Positions 1-5,411 of a DNA stretch of 7,674 nt are shown here, one piece after another (position 1 is the stretch's first letter; each line of letters begins with the position of its first letter). Below the pieces are notes generated by a model, which saw nothing but the letters and a program-made list of their open reading frames with translations, was not told where the DNA came from and did not search any database. Position numbers and translations under genes: made by a program. The DNA is from an uncultured Prevotellaceae bacterium (GTDB lineage: Bacteria; Bacteroidota; Bacteroidia; Bacteroidales; Bacteroidaceae): the NCBI GenBank assembly GCA_946403615.1, contig CAMJAO010000097.1:1-7674 (forward strand), written 5' to 3'.

Positions 1-332
1 GAACCGAGCGGGTTGACGCTCTCGTTCTTGAAGTAGATATGTGCCGGGGTGCCGAGGGCTTCCTCCAAAGCGTAGGCGCGCACCAGCGGGGTGGCACGAT
101 AATATTTATACTTTTCCAGCACGTCTTCGGGAATGTCAATCCATGCGTGCTCGGTGTCTAATTCTTGTTTGCAGCACTCCAACGGGAAGATGTGGGCCAG
201 GTCTTCCACTTTCAGCGGCTCATGGGTCGCGGGGTGGATGGGCGGCATGGGTTTGGTCTTCATGTCGGCCTGGATGTTATACCACTGTGTCGGAATCTCA
301 CTCTCCTGTAGAATGTACTTTTTTTGTTTCAT
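1..332 (-). CDS. trpB: TrpB2-like PLP-dependent tryptophan synthase beta chain, N-terminal part
   Basis: Partial gene: the ATG is the complement of 330-332, and the reading frame stays open for 110 codons to the window edge, so the C-terminal two thirds lie outside. The translation starts MKQKKYILQESEIPTQWYN and reaches YYRATPLVRAYALEEALG and HIYFKNESVNPLGS. The last segment matches the start of the fold-type II PLP core (R-x-TPL-x-RA, then ES-x-NP-x-GSHK in the family, where the K forms the Schiff base); the lysine would lie just outside the window. The extended N-terminus before TPLVRA is typical of the TrpB2 branch rather than classical TrpB1. TrpB2 enzymes condense indole with serine to tryptophan, often as stand-alone or salvage enzymes; no trpA is visible here. 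It is divergent from the symporter, with a 108-bp shared upstream region. Family assignment is strong; the exact physiological role is inference. Confidence 0.88.
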   Translation of the reverse strand, partial: MKQKKYILQESEIPTQWYNIQADMKTKPMPPIHPATHEPLKVEDLAHIFPLECCKQELDTEHAWIDIPEDVLEKYKYYRATPLVRAYALEEALGTPAHIYFKNESVNPLG

Positions 333-384
333 GTTTCTTGGATGTTTTTATTGCATTTTGTAATACTTATTTCCATATGACTTG

Positions 385-414
385 CAAAAGTATGCAAAAA
401 TATCGGAATACAAA
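385..414 (-). promoter_or_regulatory. Probable promoter of the TrpB2-like gene
   Basis: On the minus strand a TACTTTTG (complement of 385-392) fits the Bacteroidetes -7 box TAnnTTTG. A TTTG (complement of 411-414) lies 18 nt upstream, two short of the usual spacing of about 20. A second match, TATTTTTG, lies at 395-402, exactly 10 bp further upstream, because TGCAAAAGTA and TGCAAAAATA stand in tandem at 383-402. Either box would give a leader of roughly 50-60 nt. Confidence 0.45.
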
Positions 415-424
415 AATTTTAGTG

Positions 425-432
425 TAATTTTG
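425..432 (+). promoter_or_regulatory. Possible -7 box of the symporter gene
   Basis: TAATTTTG matches TAnnTTTG perfectly and ends 8 nt before the symporter ATG, so a transcript starting there would be nearly leaderless. No TTTG stands at the proper distance upstream (401-404 reads TATC), so this is only half a promoter. Confidence 0.3.
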
Positions 433-440
433 CAGCCATT

Positions 441-1871
441 ATGTTGATACTTGTCACAATTCTTGCATATTTTTGCATTTTATTGTTATTGAGCCGCTTC
501 ACCTCGCGACGCACGGATAATGACACATTTTACCGTGGCAACCGCCGTTCGCCATGGTATCTGGTGGCCTTTGGCATGATTGGCGCCTCCATATCGGGCG
601 TAACGTTCATCAGTGTGCCCGGGTGGGTCATGGGCACCGGCATGACTTATATGCAGACCTGTATCGGCTTTATTTTCGGCTATCTCGCGGTGGCGTTCAT
701 CCTCCTGCCCGTCTATTATAAGTTTCAGCTGACCACGATTTATTCTTATCTCAAAGACCGTCTGGGGCAGCGCTCATACCGCACGGGCGCCTCGTTCTTC
801 CTCTTGTCGAAGATGACGGGCGCGGCGGCAAGATTTTATGTCGTTTGCATGATTATGCAACGTTTTGTGCTCGACGGCATCGGTGTGCCTTTTCCACTCA
901 CGGTGGTGGTCATGGTGCTGCTGATATGGCTTTATACGCGTCGCAGCGGCATCCGCACGCTCGTTTGGACCGACACCTTGCAGACACTTTGCATGTTTGC
1001 CGCTTTGATACTGATCATTATACAGGTGGCCGATGCGCTCGACATGAGTGTCGGCGATGCTGTGCGGGCTGTGGCTGCCGATGAGCACAGCCGTATGTTC
1101 GTGTTCGATGATTGGGTGTCGAAACAGAATTTCTGGAAACAGTTTTTCAGTGGTATCTTTATCGTTATCGTGATGACGGGCCTCGACCAGGACATGATGC
1201 AGAAAAACCTGACCTGCCGCTCGCTGCGTGATGCGCAGAAGGATATGTGCTCATACGGACTGGCTTTCGTGCCTGCCAACCTGTTGTTTCTCGGTCTCGG
1301 TGTGCTGTTGGTGATTCTCGCGCAACGTCAGGGCATCGCGCTGCCCGCGGCGGGCGACGACCTCTTGCCGATGTTTGCTGCCACAGGGCAGTTGGGCCAT
1401 TCGGTCGTGGTGCTCTTCACCCTGGGTATCGTGGCGGCGGCGTTTTCGTCTGCCGACTCGGCGCTCACGTCGCTCACCACGTCTTTCTGCGTGGATATAC
1501 GACAAAAGCCCGACGACGAAAGTCTTCGCCGCCGGGCACATCTTTGGGTGTCGGTCGTTTTTGTGTTGTTTGTTTTGTTGTTCCGTCTGGTCAACTCCTC
1601 GAGCATCATCGATGCCATCTATGTGATGTGCGGCTATACCTACGGTCCGCTCTTGGGCATGTTCGCCTTCTCGTTGCTCACACGCCGCAGTGTCAATGAC
1701 CGCATGGTGCCGTATATCGCCGTGGCGTCGCCACTCATCTGTTTCGCTGTTGACACGTTGACTGCCCGCTTCACCGGATACCGCTTTGGTTATGAACTTC
1801 TCATGCTCAACGGCCTGCTCACCTTCGCTGGCTTGTGGATCAGTGGGGTGGGGAGAAGCAAAGCGTCATGA
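441..1871 (+). CDS. Sodium:solute symporter (SSS family)
   Basis: The 476-residue inner-membrane protein has about 13 hydrophobic segments, the usual number for SSS transporters, which couple Na+ entry to uptake of a sugar, amino acid, vitamin or organic acid. The first helix is at residues 2-20. GASISGVTFISVPG at 48-61 corresponds to the unwound first core helix of the LeuT fold. TYMQTCIGFIFGYL (69-82), LSKMTGAAARFYV (122-134) and SGIRTLVWTDTLQTL (169-183) are family-typical blocks. AAAFSSADSALTSLTTSF (332-349) carries the paired Ser/Thr positions that form the Na2 site in characterised members. The ATG follows an A/T-rich stretch, and no earlier start gives a sensible membrane protein. Substrate cannot be told from sequence. 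Its GC-rich codons resemble those of the TrpB2-like gene, suggesting both are old chromosomal residents. The TGA overlaps the stop of the convergent small gene. Confidence 0.9.
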   Translation: MLILVTILAYFCILLLLSRFTSRRTDNDTFYRGNRRSPWYLVAFGMIGASISGVTFISVPGWVMGTGMTYMQTCIGFIFGYLAVAFILLPVYYKFQLTTIYSYLKDRLGQRSYRTGASFFLLSKMTGAAARFYVVCMIMQRFVLDGIGVPFPLTVVVMVLLIWLYTRRSGIRTLVWTDTLQTLCMFAALILIIIQVADALDMSVGDAVRAVAADEHSRMFVFDDWVSKQNFWKQFFSGIFIVIVMTGLDQDMMQKNLTCRSLRDAQKDMCSYGLAFVPANLLFLGLGVLLVILAQRQGIALPAAGDDLLPMFAATGQLGHSVVVLFTLGIVAAAFSSADSALTSLTTSFCVDIRQKPDDESLRRRAHLWVSVVFVLFVLLFRLVNSSSIIDAIYVMCGYTYGPLLGMFAFSLLTRRSVNDRMVPYIAVASPLICFAVDTLTARFTGYRFGYELLMLNGLLTFAGLWISGVGRSKAS

Positions 1872-2159
1872 ATTATGGTGCAGGTCCATCATGATGTCGA
1901 GGGCGGGCAACCCGACGAGGATCACGGTGCCGATTATGAACAATACAATCGAAGCCCATGAGAAGTAAAAGATATATTTCTTGAGCTTTTGGTCGTTTGT
2001 GTTCGTGGCTGTGATGGCCAGGATGTTTGCCGTGAGTATCATGATAGGCGCTATCACGATGAACAATATCACATTGATGGCGCCGTAGCCTAAACCGGTA
2101 TTGTTGGCCCACCACTGCATGATCTCAATGCAGATGTTGCATAATCCGTTCTCTGTCAT
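1866..2159 (-). CDS. Small two-helix membrane protein of unknown function
   Basis: I do not recognise this 97-residue protein. Starting at the ATG complementary to 2157-2159 it has a short N-terminal part with two cysteines (C7, C10) and tryptophans (W16, W17). A first hydrophobic helix follows at about residues 25-50, then a polar NTNDQKLKK loop (53-61), a second helix at about 62-85 and a short acidic/His tail. The frame stays open upstream to a TTG at 2234 (122 residues), but the 2159 ATG is preceded by the A-rich stretch typical of Bacteroidales starts and gives the more compact protein. It lies 185 bp downstream of the sigma factor gene on the same strand, separated by the heptamer array, and its stop overlaps that of the convergent symporter by 6 bp. 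Good helix composition and a clean start argue that it is real. Confidence 0.7.
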   Translation of the reverse strand: MTENGLCNICIEIMQWWANNTGLGYGAINVILFIVIAPIMILTANILAITATNTNDQKLKKYIFYFSWASIVLFIIGTVILVGLPALDIMMDLHHNS

Positions 2160-2269
2160 AATTGTACGTTTGGTTGTTTGGCCGTTTTGGGAGGGCTGGT
2201 TGTGCATGTCGTCGTACCACGATGACACACACAACAGGAATTAGTCCTTCATTAGTAGAGTAATCTCTC

Positions 2270-2346
2270 GCCTCTTGCCTCTTGCCTCTTGCCTCTTGCC
2301 TCTTGCCTCTTGCTTCTTGCTTCTTGCCTCTTGCTTCTCGCCTCTT
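2270..2346. repeat. Heptamer array 1: 11 units of GCCTCTT
   Basis: Eleven head-to-tail 7-bp units run from 2270. The first six are perfect GCCTCTT, followed by GCTTCTT twice, GCCTCTT, GCTTCTC and GCCTCTT. Read on the minus strand (the sigma gene's sense) the unit is AAGAGGC. The last two bases of the array belong to the sigma gene's TAA stop codon. A related array in opposite orientation lies on the other side of that gene. The strict register and the ordered variants show tandem expansion rather than chance. Confidence 0.95.
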
Positions 2347-3211
2347 AATTCAAGTATTTACGCAAGGCTTCTGCGCCGTATGCCTGTCTTATCTTGCCAA
2401 GACTGTTTTCCTTGATCTGGCGCACTCTTTCACGGGTCAGTCCCATTTGTTCGCCGATTTCCTCGTAACTCTTTTCTTTGTCGCCGATACCGAAACATTC
2501 GCAAAGAATCATGATTTCGCGCTCGTTCAGCACACTCTTCAATATGTTGCTCAAATCTGTACGCAATGATTCGACATCCATTTGATGATCGGTCCTGTCT
2601 TCACCGGCCATGATGTCACCGATGGTCGTGTCATCGCCTTCTTTTAATTTCGAGTCGAAAGATGTGTAATGCTTGTCCGACAACAACAGCAATTCTATCT
2701 GATCCTCGTCCATTTTCGTCATTTCTGCCAATTCAGTGTATGACGGCTTACGGTGATGCTCTTGCTCGAATTTGTTGCTTGCCTGCTTTATCTTGCTCAG
2801 ATTGGTTGACTGATTTTGAGGCAATCGTACGATACGCCCCTGCTCAGCGATTGCTTGCTGAATTCTTTGGCGTATCCACCACACGGCATATGATATGAAT
2901 TTGAATCCGCGTGTCTCATCGAAGGTGTCTGCCGCACGTATCATGCCGATATTGCCCTCGTCAATCAGGTCTGTCAGTTTCATCCCCTGATTCTGATATT
3001 GTTTTGCTACTGATACCACGAAACGCAGGTTGGATGTGATAAGTTTGTCTTTTGCGCGTTCACCTTCCTTGCCGCCTTTCTTGATTAGTTGCGCCAGTTC
3101 TATCTCCTCGTCCATGGTGATGCGAGGTTGGTGGTTAATGTCTGTCAAATACTTTTCTAAAATTTCATCGTCACGGTTAGTAATATTCTGTGTAATTTTA
3201 ATTTGTCTCAT
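2345..3211 (-). CDS. RpoD-like sigma-70 factor, divergent paralogue type
   Basis: The 288-residue protein directs RNA polymerase core to promoters. It opens MRQIKITQNITNRDDEILEKY, the N-terminal style of Bacteroidetes primary sigma factors, which lack region 1.1 and have about this length. Region 1.2 covers roughly 14-47. Region 2 (53-123) includes NLRFVVSVAKQYQNQG and the -10 recognition block DETRGFKFISYAVWWIRQ (98-115). Region 3 covers about 132-210. Region 4 (221-285) holds SYEEIGEQMGLTRERVRQIK (248-267), the -35 helix-turn-helix. Compared with the highly conserved primary sigma as I remember it, this copy differs at positions usually fixed (DLIDEGNIGMIRAAD, RQRIQQAIAEQG, VRLPQNQSTNLSK) and across regions 3 and 4.1. 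I therefore infer a second, primary-like (group 2) sigma rather than the essential one. No canonical TTTG/TAnnTTTG promoter lies between its ATG and the upstream heptamer array. Confidence 0.88.
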   Translation of the reverse strand: MRQIKITQNITNRDDEILEKYLTDINHQPRITMDEEIELAQLIKKGGKEGERAKDKLITSNLRFVVSVAKQYQNQGMKLTDLIDEGNIGMIRAADTFDETRGFKFISYAVWWIRQRIQQAIAEQGRIVRLPQNQSTNLSKIKQASNKFEQEHHRKPSYTELAEMTKMDEDQIELLLLSDKHYTSFDSKLKEGDDTTIGDIMAGEDRTDHQMDVESLRTDLSNILKSVLNEREIMILCECFGIGDKEKSYEEIGEQMGLTRERVRQIKENSLGKIRQAYGAEALRKYLN

Positions 3212-3255
3212 GTGTAGTTTTTTGTGATTATTAATTGCATTTCTTATAGTAAACT

Positions 3256-3339
3256 AAGAGGTGAGAGGTAAGAGGTGAGAGGTAAGAAGCAAGAGGTAAG
3301 AGGTAAGAGGTGAGAGGTAAGAAGCAAGAGGCAAGAGGT
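3256..3339. repeat. Heptamer array 2: 12 units of AAGAGGT and variants
   Basis: Twelve 7-bp units stand in perfect register from 3256: AAGAGGT (A), GAGAGGT (B), AAGAAGC (C) and AAGAGGC (D), in the order A B A B C A A A B C D A. The order repeats with a period of five units (35 bp), with one-base differences in two unit pairs, indicating a block duplication. The array begins 45 bp upstream of the sigma factor start codon, so it occupies the sigma gene's leader or promoter zone. It is inverted relative to the array at 2270-2346. Confidence 0.95.
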
Positions 3340-3412
3340 TACTGCTCAATTCGCCCCCATAGATACGCATTTTTCCCATTCATCAAATCTCACCCCCGGG
3401 AGTGCGCCGTGT

Positions 3413-3431
3413 CGGAGGCATGGCGCCTCCG
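3413..3431. terminator. GC-rich hairpin downstream of the vWA gene, terminator-like but without a T-run
   Basis: CGGAGGC (3413-3419) and GCCTCCG (3425-3431) form a perfect 7-bp stem with a 5-nt loop. An outer CTCAC (3389-3393) / GTGAG (3436-3440) pair could enclose it. It lies 28 bp past the stop of the vWA/macro-like gene. Neither strand has a T-run after the stem, so it may stabilise or pause RNA rather than terminate it. Confidence 0.4.
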
Positions 3432-3458
3432 GGATGTGAGCAAGTAATTAACCTATAT

Positions 3459-4748
3459 TTACATCGTTAATCCTAATACTTTCCAGAATTCTACGGGCAA
3501 AGCCACGTTCTCCAGTCTGATGCAATGTTGGAACATCGGTGCTATCTCAGAGTCTGTAAAACCTGCAGAGCCGCAACCGATGCGGGTGACGAGGAAGCGC
3601 ATCTCGGGATGAGACTCTGCGAAGATAGTGAACCGTTGCACAGCCTCCACGATTTCTTGAAGGGTTCCCATTGTCGGGATGGCGTAACTCTGACCTTGCA
3701 GACCCTCACCCTGACCCATGACTGCTCCGAAACGCTCTGCTGCTACACGTGCCGCTCCGCAATTGTGATAGCCCTGTGCATTGCTGCCAAACACGAAGAT
3801 CTCGTTCGGCTGCAGTGCATCTACTTGATGGGGCGTCACCCTGTTGCTGTAATACTCCTTGGCGAATTGCCTTTTGCGTGCCATTCTCTCGTCAGCACGC
3901 AGACAGCAATTTTCTTCTTGCATCCTCGCCATCTTGCCGTAATACGCCATCTTCGATCCACGCTCACGCTCCCATGTGTTGCTGCTTCCCAGGTTGTCAT
4001 GACTGAATTCCATCACGTTGTCGATGTTGAGCAGGTCGGTCACTTCTTTCACGTTGTGAGCCGAACCCATGTATGAGAAAGACCAGCCCATTTCCTTGTA
4101 CTGCTCAATCAAACGTCTTACCGAATGGGCGTTCCACTCCCTTGAAGAGTTCTCCAAACCGTCGGTGAGCACCGTTACCAGTGCTGAGGCGTCGGGCCGC
4201 TTGGCAATGTGTGCTGCCAATGCCGTGATGGAATAACCCATGGCGTCGTAAAGCGGAGTGCAACCATAAGGGTGGTAGTCATGGAAATCTTCCACTTCAG
4301 TGATGGGCGCGCGGTTGATGATAGTGCGCACATTGTCGCGGCCGTTGCCGCTGTCGAAGGTCACCAGGGTAAGGTAATGAACCTGCGTGTCGGCATATAG
4401 CTTCTGCGCTTCACGGATGGTGTTGATGGTCTCGTTGATGCCCGAGAGGGTCGATTCCCGCAGGTGCGACATCGAACCGCTCTCGTCGACGATTATCAGA
4501 TTGTAGATCTCCGATTTCTCGATCTTTTCCTCTTTCTTATCGCCGTCAGCATTTTTTTCTACATCGACCGTTGTCTCAGTCTTCTCTGTCTTGGATGTCG
4601 TTGAGGTCTCGTTGTCATTCTTGGCGACCTCTTGGCTGTTGCCGCCGTTACCTGTAGTCTCAGTTGAGTTTGTGTGCTCTTCTGAAGGAGTTTCCACGGT
4701 GTTTGTCGTGAACATGTTGGTTACTTTTTCCCAGATACTCATAGTCAT
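3459..4748 (-). CDS. von Willebrand A domain fused to phage A1S_2505 / macro-like domain
   Basis: A 429-residue protein without a signal peptide, so presumably cytoplasmic. Residues 1-14 look amphipathic. Residues 15-80 form a polar Thr/Glu/Lys/Asn-rich, probably disordered linker. The vWA domain spans about 80-250 and has an intact metal-binding MIDAS: DESGS (D88, S90, S92), T164 in GCTPLYDA, and D196 in LTDGLENS. Residues 255-305 are a charged connector. The C-terminal domain (about 315-429) carries NEIFVFGSN, HNCGAARVAAERFGA, GQGEGLQGQSYAIPT and VTRIGCGSAGFTDSEIAP. I recognise these from the A1S_2505-type phage non-structural family, which resembles macro domains (ADP-ribose or nucleotide binders). 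The vWA part resembles those in Ter stress-response and phage-associated proteins. The job is unknown; metal-dependent partner binding plus nucleotide-ligand sensing is inference. A second ATG two codons in (4742) is an equally plausible start. Confidence 0.85.
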   Translation of the reverse strand: MTMSIWEKVTNMFTTNTVETPSEEHTNSTETTGNGGNSQEVAKNDNETSTTSKTEKTETTVDVEKNADGDKKEEKIEKSEIYNLIIVDESGSMSHLRESTLSGINETINTIREAQKLYADTQVHYLTLVTFDSGNGRDNVRTIINRAPITEVEDFHDYHPYGCTPLYDAMGYSITALAAHIAKRPDASALVTVLTDGLENSSREWNAHSVRRLIEQYKEMGWSFSYMGSAHNVKEVTDLLNIDNVMEFSHDNLGSSNTWERERGSKMAYYGKMARMQEENCCLRADERMARKRQFAKEYYSNRVTPHQVDALQPNEIFVFGSNAQGYHNCGAARVAAERFGAVMGQGEGLQGQSYAIPTMGTLQEIVEAVQRFTIFAESHPEMRFLVTRIGCGSAGFTDSEIAPMFQHCIRLENVALPVEFWKVLGLTM

Positions 4749-4854
4749 TCTTGTTTTTGAAGGTTTGATTGTTCGTTATTACTTTCTTTTTCACTTAGAG
4801 TCATTTCCCGAATTAAAATGAAGCGGTCGCTGCAATTTTTCTTCAAAAAATATA

Positions 4855-4928
4855 CTTGCGTGAAATTTACGCGACAAAGATAATTCAGAATCTCCATTCT
4901 TGCAAATTTTCTTGCGTAAAAATTACAC
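4855..4928. repeat. Pair of 18-bp direct repeats bracketing the vWA promoter, possible operators
   Basis: CTTGCGTGAAATTTACGC (4855-4872) and CTTGCGTAAAAATTACAC (4911-4928) agree at 15 of 18 positions and start 56 bp apart. Each contains a 15-bp pseudo-palindrome built from GYGTRAA-like half-sites. One covers the predicted transcription start and the other lies just upstream of the -33 box. That is the geometry of a paired repressor operator, but the binding protein is unknown. Confidence 0.4.
4875..4906 (-). promoter_or_regulatory. Promoter of the vWA/macro-like gene
   Basis: On the minus strand TTTG (complement of 4903-4906) is followed after exactly 20 nt by TATCTTTG (complement of 4875-4882), a full match to the Bacteroidetes TTTG-N20-TAnnTTTG promoter. 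Transcription would begin near 4871, giving a leader of about 120 nt before the ATG at 4748. Confidence 0.7.
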
Positions 4929-5109
4929 AAATAGTTATTTTTAACATTTTTGCTCGCCATTATCCATGTCTTTTGTATCATCGTCCATATAACATTGTCG
5001 TTTTTTTGAAAAAGGTAAACGGCAAAACAGAGATTGTTTTGTTTTTTCTGAAAAAACTTCTCTAAAATGCTGTGTCATCACGTCAAAGAACGGGATTGCG
5101 AGCAAAATT

Positions 5110-5154
5110 ATAATCCCACTACGCAGCCAATTTGCGCAGTGGGATTATTTTTTG
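5110..5154. terminator. Strong intrinsic terminator, best on the plus strand
   Basis: ATAATCCCACT (5110-5120) pairs with AGTGGGATTAT (5138-5148). After one A/C mismatch, CGCA (5122-5125) pairs with TGCG (5133-5136) around a 7-nt loop. The plus strand continues with six T's (5148-5153). The minus strand leaves the hairpin into AATTTTGC, a weaker T-run. It could end the CotH transcript on the minus strand, with a 3' leader of about 260 nt, or an unrecognised plus-strand RNA, since no plus-strand gene precedes it. Confidence 0.75.
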
Positions 5155-5232
5155 ATATTTTTATATATTTCTTTGATAGATGTGATCTATGGGCGTGGTC
5201 CAGCCTTTATCTCGCTCGGAAGTGCTAATCGG

Positions 5233-5302
5233 TAACTTTGTAGTCGAAAACAAATACAGTGCAACTATGGCAATTCGTGAAATTGAGATTTGTGGAATCT
5301 AG
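5233..5302 (+). pseudogene. Possible transposase-start remnant: -7-like box plus 12-codon frame
   Basis: TAACTTTG (5233-5240) fits the Bacteroidetes -7 box, although no TTTG stands 20 nt upstream. Twenty-six bases later the ATG at 5267 opens a frame reading MAIREIEICGI before a TAG at 5300-5302. The peptide resembles, loosely, the first residues of IS1380-type transposases, and nothing recognisable follows the stop. It may be the stub of an element deleted long ago, a leader peptide, or chance. Confidence 0.2.
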
Positions 5303-5411
5303 GATGTCGGCGCAAGTTTCCGCTCTTTGTTCTTATCACAACGCTTCAATATACCCTTGATTTGCATAGTCTGCTATTTCACAGAAGCAAAAGCAATAGC
5401 AATAGACTGTA

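Larger units (their letters stand above)
4749..5411. other. Intergenic region between the vWA and CotH genes
   Basis: This 663-bp AT-rich gap has no convincing protein gene; the open frames in it lack domain-like composition, and the minus-strand one at 4745-4981 runs through the vWA promoter. It holds that promoter and its flanking repeats (4855-4928), a GGGATT / AATCCC / GGGATT triple ending in a strong terminator (5092-5154), and a -7-like TAACTTTG (5233-5240) ahead of a 12-codon frame at 5267-5302. Between 5155 and 5411 nothing else can be supported. Confidence 0.6.

Noticed and set aside
2282..2569. Plus-strand frame starting in heptamer array 1 (Leu/Ala/Ser-rich repeats)
   Set aside because: The repetitive N-terminus is just the translated array and the rest is antisense to the sigma gene.
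2270..3339. CRISPR array interpretation of the heptamer repeats
   Set aside because: Units are 7 bp, contiguous and without spacers; this is a tandem repeat, not a CRISPR.
3525..4076. 183-codon plus-strand frame antisense to the vWA/macro-like gene
   Set aside because: It is a shadow of a gene with clear domains and motifs on the other strand.
4745..4981. 78-codon minus-strand open frame upstream of the vWA gene
   Set aside because: It spans the well-matched vWA promoter and its repeats, overlaps the vWA start, and has no domain-like composition.
5299..5367. 22-codon minus-strand frame starting at 5367 (MQIKGILKRCDKNK...)
   Set aside because: It loosely recalls a tyrosine integrase start but is too short, ends at once, and has no supporting context.
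5376..5404. Short AGCAAAAGCAATAGCAATAG direct repeat downstream of CotH
   Set aside because: Only about three imperfect short units in AT-rich sequence; could be chance.
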